Positions 7,772-15,625 of a DNA stretch of 21,526 bases are shown here, piece by piece. The stretch is from JACJVV01 sp047603135 (lineage in GTDB: Archaea; Nanobdellota; Nanobdellia; Woesearchaeales; JACJVV01): assembly GCA_047603135.1 (NCBI GenBank), contig JBLKOW010000005.1:1-21526 (forward strand), given 5' to 3'. The notes below the pieces were generated by a model. The model did no database searches. It worked only from the letters and a program-made list of their open reading frames with translations, and had not been told where the DNA came from. The position numbers and the translations under genes were made by a program. Position 1 is the stretch's first letter; each line of letters opens with the position of its first letter.

Positions 7772-9991
7772 TTAGGACCTCCTAGAGGATGATTTTTTCC
7801 TACTCTTTGCAATACTATTTCTTTTCATCTTCTTTTTTGGACTTTTCATATCTTTTGCACTATCGTTCTTCAAATCTTGTTTTGCACGTAAATGCTTTTG
7901 AGAGCGATTGTAAGTAATACTATATATTGCAGGAACAAGACAAATCGTTACAATAAAAACAGAAATAATTGAAAATGATAATGACCATCCAAGACGCTGA
8001 GTTCCAAGCAACTGTGCAAAGGTAAGTGCAAAAAATCCAAAAAAAGTAGTTAATGACGCAAGGAAAACAGCACTTCCTGAAGTTTGCAGTGAATAATTAA
8101 CACTCTCAAAAAGATCTTTTCCGCGTGCTAAGCGTTTTTTAATACCATCTGTTATATGAATCGAGAAATCAACTCCAATCCCAAGGACAAGAGAAATAAT
8201 ACCAGTTGAAAGCGAGGTAAAAGGAACATTAAAGAACCCCATTAAGCCAACAGTCCATATAACAGCAATAATAATTGGCAAAAGAGCAATAAAACCAACA
8301 GTAAAACTTGCATAAATAACAGCAGCACTAAAAAAAACAAGCAGTAAACCAATCATTGTAGTAATCGCTGCATCCTGCTGCAGGCTATCACCAAGTTCAC
8401 TAAAGCGAACAATATCACCAAAAAGAGTGATGTCAGCATATGAAGGATTATGAAATTCAATAAGTGAACGCAATTCATCTAAAAATAAAGAACTACCACT
8501 ATCATCTTGCCCGAAATTCTGACTTCTAACTTGCAAAGTAGTTATCGTAAAATCATCTGAAAATGCACTCGCACGCTCATCAGTAATAGCTCTAAAACTT
8601 GCTGTTGAACCTGAAAGACCTGTGAACGGACTAACCACCTCATCAACAGTTGGATACATCTCAATTGAGCGAGCAAGTTCTTGAAGCTCAAGTATTGTTT
8701 CATATGTACGAAGATCGCCTTGAGTACTTTGAACAATTAAAGTAATCGATTGAGAATCACCAAGAATAAATGATCGCTCAGTAAAAGATTCAGCAACAGG
8801 ATCATCATCAGGAATCCAATTACTATTACTCGTTGAAAAAGCAACATTAGAAGCACCATACATCATAATAATAGTAATTATACCAATTACAAAAACAGCA
8901 GTTTTTGGACGACGAACTTGAAATAATGCAATCCGCGTAAAAACTCCACGCATATATACAAAAAAAGAATTCTGAGTAAAAGTAATATTTCCTGCAAAAA
9001 GCCCAAGTAACAAAGGATATACTGCAAGAGCAACAATATATATAATAAAAATACTAAGACTCAAAACAATACCTTGCGCCTGAGAAGAAGGAGAAACCCC
9101 TAAAATTAATGCAGAAAAACCACCTAGTGTAGTAAGGAAAGATGCTGTAATAGGACGCCATAGTTCAGTCGCAGTTTCTACTATTGCGTCAACTGAATTC
9201 ATTCCTTCCTGGCGTTTATGCTTATAATGTACTGCAACGTGAATACTATAATCTGCTCCAAGTCCTAAGCTAATAACCCCAACTGCTGCAAGAGTTAATG
9301 TAATTGGAATTCCCAAAATAGACATGGCTGCTGCAAGAAAAATAAGTCCAATTATAGGAGCAAGTGTGGAAATAAATGCAACGGTAAAGTTTTTGAAATA
9401 CCAGAGCAAAACTAAAAAGATTAACACAATGGTAATCAAAATAGTACGTAAATTATCTTGAATTAAAAGGAGCGAAACACGATCCAGCAAGACAGGAAGT
9501 CCAGTTACATCAACAACAACACCAGCTGGCTTTCCTGCATAATCAAGTGTTAAATCAATAGAAGTAAGCACATCACCAAATGCTCCAACATAGTTAGGCA
9601 CTGAAAGTGATGCAGCAAGTTCAGCAAAACGCATATCCTCAGAATACCTAACATTAGAAACACTAACGACATATTCGTTCTTTAGGAGAATATCACGCAA
9701 GTTTTCAATATAAAGAGATACATCCTCACCTGAAAGATCTACACGCGAATCAGGAAAGGAGTATTCATCATTTATACGAATAGCAATAAGCACCGCATCA
9801 TTTGTTCCAAAAGTAGTTTCAAGCAAACGTGCGTTAGTATTAAACTCAGAATCATCAGAAATTAAAACAGAAAAAGAAGGTTCAATTTCAAGCTGAAGAG
9901 CAAAGTAAAGCGCAAAACCAGTCATAAGAACTAGTAGTGCAAAAAAATACCATTTATATTTCTGCTGAAAGCACGTTAACTCTGAAATCAT
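7772..9991 (-). CDS. RND-superfamily transporter (HAE3/MMPL type)
   Basis: The 739-residue product has the duplicated RND layout: one N-terminal helix, an extracytoplasmic loop (about 35-190), five helices, then a second copy with a loop and five helices. Each half carries the proton-relay signature: GLGADYSIHVAVHY in the first and GIGVDFSIHITDGIKKR in the second. The C-terminal tail (KKKMKRNSIAKSRKK) is strongly basic and cytosolic. I place the start at ATG 9991 (MISELTCF). A TATA-like TTTAAATA at 10013-10020 lies about 25 bases upstream, which fits a leaderless transcript; the longer frame to 10054 would put the promoter inside the gene. Substrates of archaeal members are generally unknown; lipids or hydrophobic compounds are usual guesses. 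It heads a two-gene unit with the COG1361-like gene. Confidence 0.88.
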   Translation of the reverse strand: MISELTCFQQKYKWYFFALLVLMTGFALYFALQLEIEPSFSVLISDDSEFNTNARLLETTFGTNDAVLIAIRINDEYSFPDSRVDLSGEDVSLYIENLRDILLKNEYVVSVSNVRYSEDMRFAELAASLSVPNYVGAFGDVLTSIDLTLDYAGKPAGVVVDVTGLPVLLDRVSLLLIQDNLRTILITIVLIFLVLLWYFKNFTVAFISTLAPIIGLIFLAAAMSILGIPITLTLAAVGVISLGLGADYSIHVAVHYKHKRQEGMNSVDAIVETATELWRPITASFLTTLGGFSALILGVSPSSQAQGIVLSLSIFIIYIVALAVYPLLLGLFAGNITFTQNSFFVYMRGVFTRIALFQVRRPKTAVFVIGIITIIMMYGASNVAFSTSNSNWIPDDDPVAESFTERSFILGDSQSITLIVQSTQGDLRTYETILELQELARSIEMYPTVDEVVSPFTGLSGSTASFRAITDERASAFSDDFTITTLQVRSQNFGQDDSGSSLFLDELRSLIEFHNPSYADITLFGDIVRFSELGDSLQQDAAITTMIGLLLVFFSAAVIYASFTVGFIALLPIIIAVIWTVGLMGFFNVPFTSLSTGIISLVLGIGVDFSIHITDGIKKRLARGKDLFESVNYSLQTSGSAVFLASLTTFFGFFALTFAQLLGTQRLGWSLSFSIISVFIVTICLVPAIYSITYNRSQKHLRAKQDLKNDSAKDMKSPKKKMKRNSIAKSRKKSSSRRS

Positions 9992-10012
9992 ACAAAAAAA
10001 AGCTAATCTGTC

Positions 10013-10020
10013 TTTAAATA
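10013..10020 (-). promoter_or_regulatory. TATA box of the RND gene
   Basis: On the minus strand this reads TATTTAAA, centred about 25 bases from the ATG at 9991, matching a leaderless archaeal promoter and setting the start. Confidence 0.55.
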
Positions 10021-10122
10021 ATTTACCTAACAAAAGTACATGGTTGCAATACATATAGACTAAAAATCAGCAAAACTACCATTTTGGGCTAAAACAAGAA
10101 ATTCACTACAACGCAGAAATCC

Positions 10123-10129
10123 TTATAAA
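10123..10129 (+). promoter_or_regulatory. TATA box of the SucC-like gene
   Basis: TTATAAA lies 29 bases before the ATG at 10152, so the transcript would have little or no leader. AAAGGTG at 10143-10149 sits only three bases from the ATG, too close for a standard Shine-Dalgarno. Confidence 0.5.
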
Positions 10130-10151
10130 CAAAACAACACTAAAGGTGATT

Positions 10152-11387
10152 ATGCGCTTACCAGAATACAAAGGAAAACAGCTCCTGCAATTGGTAGGAA
10201 TACGAACGCCTCAAAGCATAGTAACCAACAACAAATCATATGTTAATTTATCCTATCATAAAGAAAAATACAAAGAATTCTTTTTCGAGCATCAAAATGT
10301 AGTCATAAAAGCTCAAGTCATTGGTGGAAAAAGAAAAAAGAATGGACTTATTAAGGAAACTAATAACTACCAAGAATCCTTGAAAATTATTGATGAGATG
10401 TACAAAAAAACGTACAACAATAATCCCATATCAACACTTCTTATTGAAAAAAAAGTTCCTATAAAACAAGAGCTCTTTCTTGCAATAGTATATGAGCCAA
10501 TAAGTAGATCTCCAATGATAATGCTTTCAACGCAAGGCGGAATTGATGTTGAGGAAAAAAATACAAAAGAAAATATTACACAGTATATCGCTTCGCCAAC
10601 TGAAGGCTTACATGATTTTCAAGCACGTGAAATTGCATACCACTGCGGACTAACAGGAGGAATTGCACTGAATTTGGCAACCCTTATCAAAAAATCATAT
10701 GAATGCTTTAAGCAATACGACTGCAGAAGTCTTGAAATTAATCCAGTAATTATTACTCCAGAAGGCATGCTTATTGCAGGAGATGCAAAAATTACTATCG
10801 ATGATAGTGCAATTGCACGTCAAAACATATTTTCAGATATTACTGAAATTGAGGATACATCATTCATGAGCAATCGTGAAATTGCTGCACGAAAAATAGA
10901 TTATAATGATCACCGAGGAACTGCAGGAAAGACTTTTATCGAACTAGATGGTGATATTGCAGTGCTTGCATCTGGTGGCGGTGCATCATTAACTGCAATG
11001 GATGCATTAATACAAGCAGGTGGAAGACCTGCAAATTACACTGAATATAGTGGTAATCCCCCACGAGAAAAAGTAAAACGTCTTACAGAAATTACACTTG
11101 ACAAAGAAGAACTAAACGGATGTCTTATCATTGGTGGGAAAGCAAACTTTACTGACATCTATGAAACACTTTCAGGATGCATGGATGTAATAACTAAACT
11201 AAAACCATCATACCCCATTGTAATTAGACGTGCAGGAAAACGAGACGCTGAAGCTTTTGCAATGATTAAAGAACTTGCCAAAAAACATACTCTTGACATA
11301 ACACTTTTTGGAGAAGAAACACCAATGAGTATGGCTGCTAAAATCATGTCAGAAAAAGCAGATAAGTATAAAAAAAGTAAAAAATGA
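10152..11387 (+). CDS. SucC-like ATP-grasp subunit of citrate-cleaving enzyme (citryl-CoA synthetase large / ATP-citrate lyase beta-like)
   Basis: This is the nucleotide-binding subunit of a citrate-activating enzyme: with the SucD-like partner it would make citryl-CoA from citrate, CoA and ATP. The 411-residue product begins RLPEYKGKQLL, the succinyl-CoA synthetase beta/ACL N-terminus. It continues through the ATP-grasp region (VVIKAQVIGGKRKKNG, ELFLAIVYE, STQGGIDVEE) and the metal site (LEINPVIITPEG, then GDAKI). In the C-terminal flavodoxin-like domain, LASGGGASLTAMDA and PANYTEYSGNPP resemble ATP-citrate lyase/CcsA more than ordinary SucC. The ATG at 10152 is preferred over the in-frame GTG at 10146 because of promoter distance. 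It is followed on the same strand by the SucD-like and lyase genes. Ordinary succinyl-CoA synthetase is the main alternative; the downstream lyase argues against it. Confidence 0.82.
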   Translation: MRLPEYKGKQLLQLVGIRTPQSIVTNNKSYVNLSYHKEKYKEFFFEHQNVVIKAQVIGGKRKKNGLIKETNNYQESLKIIDEMYKKTYNNNPISTLLIEKKVPIKQELFLAIVYEPISRSPMIMLSTQGGIDVEEKNTKENITQYIASPTEGLHDFQAREIAYHCGLTGGIALNLATLIKKSYECFKQYDCRSLEINPVIITPEGMLIAGDAKITIDDSAIARQNIFSDITEIEDTSFMSNREIAARKIDYNDHRGTAGKTFIELDGDIAVLASGGGASLTAMDALIQAGGRPANYTEYSGNPPREKVKRLTEITLDKEELNGCLIIGGKANFTDIYETLSGCMDVITKLKPSYPIVIRRAGKRDAEAFAMIKELAKKHTLDITLFGEETPMSMAAKIMSEKADKYKKSKK

Positions 11388-11495
11388 ATACTATTAAGAT
11401 AAAAAAGAAAAAAATAAACTAAGTTAAAGAAATAGTAAAAAATAAACCGTATTAAAAATAGTAAAAAATAACAATAGTAAAAAAGGATAACTAAA
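11388..11495 (+). repeat. A-rich spacer with degenerate repeats
   Basis: The spacer between the SucC-like and SucD-like genes repeats the unit TAGTAAAAAATAA (with one degenerate copy) between about 11430 and 11486. It is low complexity with no clear structure. It carries the AAGG ribosome-site candidate just before the ATG at 11496. Confidence 0.4.
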
Positions 11496-12404
11496 ATGGT
11501 ATCACTTATTTCACCAACTACAAAAGTCGTCGTTCAAGGAATGACAGGAAAAGAAGGCGCGCGAGCTAGCGAGGAAATGATTGCATCAGGCATCAATGTA
11601 GTTTGCGGAGTTACTCCTGGCAAAAAAGGAACAGTGGTATGTGAAAAACCGATCTATAATACCATTGCAGAAGCACAAAAAAAACATAATCATAGTCTTA
11701 ATACTTCAGTACTTTATGTGCCACCTTTAATGGTATATGATGCATGCATGGAAGCAATACATAATAATATTAAAACCATAATTATTGTAACTGAAAATGT
11801 ACCTGTCTATGATACAGCAAAAATAATTGCATATGCAAGGGAAAAAGGCTGCATCATTGTAGGACCTTCATCAATCGGTATTCTTGATACATCACTAGGT
11901 AAATTAGGAAGTATTGGCACGCTTCAGCAAAGTATGTATAGCAAGGGAAATCTTGCAATCATTTCAAAAAGTGGTGGAATGTGTGCAGAAACTGCTGGAG
12001 TACTGACTAAAGAAGGAATAGGTCAAAGTATAATTGTTGGGATCGGTGGAGATCAACTTATGGGCACAAGTTTTGCTGACCTCATGCCAATGCTTGAAGA
12101 AGACAGTAACACACATGCAATAGTTATATATGGTGAAATAGGAGGAGTCTACGAGGAAGAACTTGCACAATATCTTACGATGCGGGGCAAAGGAAAACCA
12201 GTAATAGCCTACATTTCAGGGCAATTTGCAGAGCACATCCCTCGAAGTGTTTCACTTGGACATGCTGGAGCAATTATTGAAAACGGAAAAGGAACTGCAA
12301 ACGAAAAAAAAGAAATTCTGAAAAAAGCAGGAGCATATGTTGCAGATTACCACTATGAAATTCCCGAATTAGTCAAAAAAGCGCTCAAAGAACAAATAAA
12401 ATAG
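11496..12404 (+). CDS. SucD-like subunit of citrate-cleaving enzyme (citryl-CoA synthetase small / ACL-like)
   Basis: The 302-residue product is the CoA-binding and phospho-histidine subunit. The N-terminal Rossmann domain reads VVVQGMTGKEGARAS (11-25) and CGVTPGKKGT (37-46). The catalytic domain has SKSGGMCAE (157-165), GIGGDQLMGTSF (182-193), GEIGG (213-217) and the active-site histidine H256 in SLGHAGAI, which carries the phosphate during the reaction. SGGMCAE and GKLGSIG resemble the ATP-citrate lyase forms rather than SucD, where the serine motif is usually SRSGTL. It lies 108 bases after the SucC-like gene and upstream of the lyase gene. Lengths of the three gene products (about 411, 302 and 246) match the Hydrogenobacter CcsA/CcsB/Ccl arrangement. 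The start ATG has AAGG upstream. Confidence in fold is very high, in citrate specificity moderate. Confidence 0.84.
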   Translation: MVSLISPTTKVVVQGMTGKEGARASEEMIASGINVVCGVTPGKKGTVVCEKPIYNTIAEAQKKHNHSLNTSVLYVPPLMVYDACMEAIHNNIKTIIIVTENVPVYDTAKIIAYAREKGCIIVGPSSIGILDTSLGKLGSIGTLQQSMYSKGNLAIISKSGGMCAETAGVLTKEGIGQSIIVGIGGDQLMGTSFADLMPMLEEDSNTHAIVIYGEIGGVYEEELAQYLTMRGKGKPVIAYISGQFAEHIPRSVSLGHAGAIIENGKGTANEKKEILKKAGAYVADYHYEIPELVKKALKEQIK

Positions 12405-12518
12405 AATATAAATACCTATCCTTTACCTTCTCCAAGATGCGCCATCCTGAGTTAGAGTTTCTCATATAATTATAATATATCTAGAAAATAAATAGTAAAA
12501 TTACCTGAGAATAAGTTT

Positions 12519-12604
12519 TGCCAACTAAAAAGCGATTTGTGAGGCACATCAGGGTTAAAGAAATTTGCCGAACGGTGATGTTGTAATTATACGTTACTTT
12601 TTTA
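12519..12604 (+). ncRNA. Putative structured small RNA, copy 1
   Basis: This element matches 16685-16771 in two long blocks: 12531-12552 (20 of 22 bases identical) and 12566-12590 (23 of 25), separated by a variable 12-13 base stretch. TAAAAAG (12526-12532) can pair with CTTTTTTA (12597-12604) to close it. ACATCA (12546-12551) can pair with TGATGT (12576-12581), or alternatively TGTG with CACA, and CAGG with TTTG. Changes in copy 2 keep these pairs as G-U or A-U. A run of six T at 12598-12603 would serve as an archaeal terminator. A TATA-like tract (12464-12479) could be the promoter. Strand is inferred from the T-tract and the pairing. I could not match it to C/D or H/ACA guides, SRP RNA or RNase P. 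Confidence 0.5.
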
Positions 12605-12649
12605 TCAAATTACATCGAAGATAGGAAACACTCTCTCCAAAACACTACA

Positions 12650-12660
12650 TTTAAATATAA
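12650..12660 (+). promoter_or_regulatory. TATA box of the citryl-CoA lyase gene
   Basis: TTTAAATATAA predicts a start near 12680 and a leader of about 25 bases that includes GGTGA (12697-12701), four bases before the ATG. The lyase gene therefore appears to have its own promoter, separate from the two upstream subunits. Confidence 0.5.
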
Positions 12661-12705
12661 CATAACCTAACTTTCTTATAGATACACGTTAAAACTGGTG
12701 AGTAC

Positions 12706-13446
12706 ATGGAATTTAAAACAAGCATTAGTAAGGTAACAGAAGATGATATGATTTTACGTGGTGAAAAACACTCAAACATAATTAATGCAGTATCATTTAG
12801 CGATGCAATATTCTTTTTATTTAAGTCACAAAAACCAAAAAAATCTGAGTCACGCATTTTTTCAGCACTCCTCACTGCATGCATTGATCATGGAATTGGT
12901 ACAACCTCTACACTTGCAACAAGAACAGTCATGTCAGGAGGAAACTCACTAAATACGGCAGTCGGAGCAGGAATTCTTGCACTTGGAACGTTTCACGGTG
13001 GAGCTATTGAAGGATGTATGCGCGAACTACAAAAAATAAAAGAAACAAAAAAAACCGCAGAGGAATATGTTTCACAAATGCTCAAAGAAAAGAAAACGAT
13101 ACTAGGCTTTGGACACAAAGTATACAAAAAACAAGACCCTCGCGTCATGCAACTCATTTCACTATGTAAAGAAGAAGAAATAGGAACGCAAAATGAATCA
13201 TATATCACATTAGCAAAGAGTATTGAGGAAGAAATTGAAAAACAAAAAGGGAAAAAAATTATACTCAATATTGATGGGCTTTGCGCAGCAATACTCCTTG
13301 AAATGAATTTTTCAGCAGAAGAAGGAAACGGCATATTTATTATCGCCAGAACTCCTGGATTAACCATGCACGCAATTGAAGAGCGATCCCGAGAAAAACC
13401 TGTACGAAGAATTGAGGAAAACAATATACAATACGACGGTAAATAA
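12706..13446 (+). CDS. Citryl-CoA lyase (citrate-synthase-like)
   Basis: This enzyme would split citryl-CoA into acetyl-CoA and oxaloacetate, completing citrate cleavage with the two upstream subunits. The 246-residue product is the short citrate-synthase fold typical of citryl-CoA lyase and of the ACL C-terminal domain; true citrate synthases are about 370-430. The citrate-synthase catalytic residues are present: H97 in TFHGGAIEG, H137 in GFGHKVYKKQDPR, and D190 in NIDG. ARTPGLTMHAIEE near 216-228 supplies the CoA and substrate arginine region. The N-terminus (FKTSISKV...ILRGE) matches lyases. It has its own promoter and GGTGA ribosome site. The next gene begins one base after the stop codon, so the two are probably cotranscribed, although that gene is not obviously metabolic. 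A citrate synthase role is unlikely because of length and context. Confidence 0.85.
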   Translation: MEFKTSISKVTEDDMILRGEKHSNIINAVSFSDAIFFLFKSQKPKKSESRIFSALLTACIDHGIGTTSTLATRTVMSGGNSLNTAVGAGILALGTFHGGAIEGCMRELQKIKETKKTAEEYVSQMLKEKKTILGFGHKVYKKQDPRVMQLISLCKEEEIGTQNESYITLAKSIEEEIEKQKGKKIILNIDGLCAAILLEMNFSAEEGNGIFIIARTPGLTMHAIEERSREKPVRRIEENNIQYDGK

Positions 13447-13447
13447 C

Positions 13448-14800
13448 ATGAGTATTAAAAAAGAAGAATTACGTAAAATAAGCAAACGCATTATAGATAA
13501 TGCTCATACTGAGTATGCGATAGATACGCGTAAAATTAAAGCAATTGAAAAATACACAAATGCACGAACGTGGAAAAGTGCAAAATTCAAAAAAATAAAA
13601 AAAATAGTTCAAAAACAACAAATTCCCTTTATCAAAGAACTCATAGCTGAAATTGATATGTATAATAGCACAGCGCATTCTATATTAATTTTACTTAGAC
13701 AAATAAATATACAAAAAACAATTGATGATTTACGATACCTTAACCAATTAGTCATTGACACTAAACCTGAAATAAAAAAACTTATTCATATACTCGAGTA
13801 CCAAATCCAGGCACAAAATGAACAACTATTAAACAAATACATTGCAGAAGAGCGAGAAGTCATGCGGACCATAAGAGAAAACATCAAGCTTATTGCTACA
13901 AAAACTGACTTAATTATGCAAAATGCGATAAAACTCCCACAATTTGAATTACTTACCAAAAAAAGTAAAGCACATGCAAAACGAACCATCCACAATAAAC
14001 AAGGATTTACATCAGCAACAACAATGAAAGGAATTGTAGGAGTAGGTCTTGCAGTGTCATTCGCATCACTTCTTTTTGTAAAATATTTACACAGCCTTCC
14101 ATTTCCAGATATTGAAGAATACCAATCACAACGTATTGAAGTACATGACCCTGTACCAACCGCGCAAGAGCTATACGGGTATTTGCTAGACATTAAAGAC
14201 GATGGAAAAATAAAGCGATATGAAGAGTTGAGTGTAGATACAAAAAGACTTGACGGGATAAGAAAATCAATCTCAGAAATTACAGAGCATCAAAAAGAAA
14301 TTACACAGCATCCTCCTGCCCCGCCAGGTTATGAATATTGGAAAACTGTTCAAGGAATCGTAACAGCATATAACCCAACAGGACCTGGATTAATGGCAGG
14401 ACCTCATGGACATTACGAAGACGGATTAACATCTCGAAATAAAAATGCATTCATTGAGGACGGTGTTGCAATCGACCCTTCACTCGTACCTTATGGTTCT
14501 AAAGTATATATACCTGGAGTTGGATTCAAGATTGCTGACGACACAGGAGGAAGAATGCGACAAAATGGAGCACGAGGAATTTATCATTTTGATATTAGAA
14601 TGGGCACATATGAACGTGAATTTAGAGATTATAGAGCAGCCCTCAGTGAAGGTAATCCAGAAAAAATAGCATATTATAAGAAAATTTACGAACAAGCACA
14701 AGGAAATGCATACCACCGAGCACTACGGTGGGGAAATCAAAACAAAGAAGTCGTCATATATCGAAAGATAGGAACAGGACCAAGTGTAGCATCACATTAA
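13448..14800 (+). CDS. Coiled-coil membrane protein with C-terminal 3D (three-Asp) domain
   Basis: The 450-residue product has three parts. Residues 1-190 are charged, Lys/Glu-rich and helical, probably a cytosolic coiled coil. One membrane helix follows at about 194-214 (GIVGVGLAVSFASLLFVKYL). The exported part has a linker with a proline-rich hinge (HPPAPPGYEYW, 288-298) and a C-terminal 3D-domain double-psi barrel: GIVTAYNPT (303-311), VAIDPSLVPYGSKVYIPG (340-357), ADDTGG (363-368) and HFDIRMG (380-386). The three Asp are D343, D364 or D365, and D382. 3D domains are best known from bacterial wall-active proteins such as YocH and from the MltA barrel. I chose the ATG one base after the lyase stop; an earlier in-frame TTG at 13376 lies inside the lyase gene and is less likely. 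Its substrate in an archaeon is unknown. Confidence 0.8.
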   Translation: MSIKKEELRKISKRIIDNAHTEYAIDTRKIKAIEKYTNARTWKSAKFKKIKKIVQKQQIPFIKELIAEIDMYNSTAHSILILLRQINIQKTIDDLRYLNQLVIDTKPEIKKLIHILEYQIQAQNEQLLNKYIAEEREVMRTIRENIKLIATKTDLIMQNAIKLPQFELLTKKSKAHAKRTIHNKQGFTSATTMKGIVGVGLAVSFASLLFVKYLHSLPFPDIEEYQSQRIEVHDPVPTAQELYGYLLDIKDDGKIKRYEELSVDTKRLDGIRKSISEITEHQKEITQHPPAPPGYEYWKTVQGIVTAYNPTGPGLMAGPHGHYEDGLTSRNKNAFIEDGVAIDPSLVPYGSKVYIPGVGFKIADDTGGRMRQNGARGIYHFDIRMGTYEREFRDYRAALSEGNPEKIAYYKKIYEQAQGNAYHRALRWGNQNKEVVIYRKIGTGPSVASH

Positions 14801-14845
14801 ATTACCTTTTATAAAATAAGAAATAATCTTAAAATCACACAGAAA

Positions 14846-15490
14846 TTATTCTAGTTTTTTAAGTTTAGAAATATTTTTTCGATGTGAGCGAAGTATTTCA
14901 AAAAGAACGACTAAAAAAAGCGCACACAAAACTCCTGCAAAAAACCAAATCGCAGGAGGTAAGGTTTGCAGTGCAGGTTCAGCATACTGCATAACTGGAG
15001 TAGCTACCTCTGCAACATCTTCTATCTGATATTCACTAATATCTGCACGCATCATAGCAACCTCAGTAGCAGCCATAACCGGACGCTCAAAAGTATGATA
15101 CCATTGAAGTAATCCTGCAATCCCTGCAGATAAAATTCCAACAGGAAGTAATCCCTTAAGTTTCTGTCGAAGAGAAACACTACTTTCCTTTTTAGGAGCA
15201 ATAATTATATATTTATTAGCAAGAGTATAATGAGGAACTGTTTTACCACGCTTAGAATAATGAAACTCCTCTGAAACAACCAGTTTACTTTTTAGTAACT
15301 GCTGTAAATTATAATGCATTGTTGAAAGAGGCACTCCTAATTTTTCAGCAAGTTCTGATTCAGTTGCAGTATGTTCTGCTAAATAATCTAAAACTGCTCG
15401 ACACGTTTTATTTGCCAAGACTTGTGCAACTACTGAGGCTTGCTCTTCATGCAAATCAACCACAAGGAGTTTATTTGTTGCCATACCCAT
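14846..15490 (-). CDS. Membrane-anchored ArsR-type HTH protein
   Basis: The 214-residue product has an N-terminal winged helix (about residues 15-95): VLANKTCRAVLDYLAEH, TESELAEKLGVPLSTMHYNLQQLLKSKLV, then a wing and HYTLANKYIIIAP. Two hydrophobic helices follow, a weak one at about 112-128 (LLPVGILSAGIAGLLQW) and a strong one near 181-199 (IWFFAGVLCALFLVVLFEIL), with a 50-residue acidic loop between and a basic tail. This design suggests a sensor that signals from the membrane to DNA. It follows the prepilin peptidase gene on the same strand but has its own TATA box 23 bases from the ATG, implying a leaderless transcript. Target genes are not known; nearby pilus or envelope genes are a guess. 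An ATG at residue 3 is a possible alternative start. Confidence 0.77.
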   Translation of the reverse strand: MGMATNKLLVVDLHEEQASVVAQVLANKTCRAVLDYLAEHTATESELAEKLGVPLSTMHYNLQQLLKSKLVVSEEFHYSKRGKTVPHYTLANKYIIIAPKKESSVSLRQKLKGLLPVGILSAGIAGLLQWYHTFERPVMAATEVAMMRADISEYQIEDVAEVATPVMQYAEPALQTLPPAIWFFAGVLCALFLVVLFEILRSHRKNISKLKKLE

Positions 15491-15506
15491 CTAAATATGT
15501 CTGCCC

Positions 15507-15513
15507 TTATATA
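15507..15513 (-). promoter_or_regulatory. TATA box of the HTH membrane gene
   Basis: The minus strand reads GGTATATAAGGG; the box starts 23 bases before the ATG at 15490, as expected for a leaderless archaeal gene. Confidence 0.6.
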
Positions 15514-15553
15514 CCTTTCTTTCACTGCAAGTTAATTTGAAGTAAAAAAGGAA

Positions 15554-15581
15554 AGTAAAAAGTCTGCTTTATCTTTTTACT
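15554..15581 (-). terminator. Perfect 9-bp hairpin after the prepilin peptidase gene
   Basis: AGTAAAAAG (15554-15562) pairs perfectly with CTTTTTACT (15573-15581) around a 10-base loop. On the minus strand it follows the peptidase stop (15626) and is succeeded by TTTCCTTTTTT, so it could terminate that transcript. On the plus strand its right arm is the start of a 39-base repeat shared with the second small-RNA copy. Confidence 0.5.
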
Positions 15582-15603
15582 AAACTCAATATAAGATAAC
15601 ACA
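15565..15603 (+). repeat. Copy of the small-RNA tail sequence
   Basis: This matches 16757-16795 at 34 of 39 positions without gaps, including CTTTTTA, TAAACTCAATATA and a closing CACA. It lies between two minus-strand genes and lacks the rest of the small-RNA element. Confidence 0.55.
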
Positions 15604-15625
15604 TCTGAGGTAAAAAAGACTAAAC

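Larger units (their letters stand above)
12405..12705 (+). other. Intergenic region with putative small RNA and lyase promoter
   Basis: This gap breaks the citrate-cleavage gene set. It contains an AT-rich stretch (12460-12500) with TATA-like elements, the conserved element at 12519-12604, and the promoter of the lyase gene (TTTAAATATAA at 12650-12660). There is no credible ORF. Confidence 0.6.

Noticed and set aside
10146..10151. GTG start for the SucC-like gene
   Set aside because: It overlaps the AAAGGTG tract, adds only two residues before the conserved RLPEYKGK start, and the ATG at 10152 fits the TATA distance.
12531..12604. Assigning the repeated element to H/ACA or C/D guide RNAs
   Set aside because: There is no ACA box before the T-tract and no paired C and D boxes on either strand, so no class name is justified.
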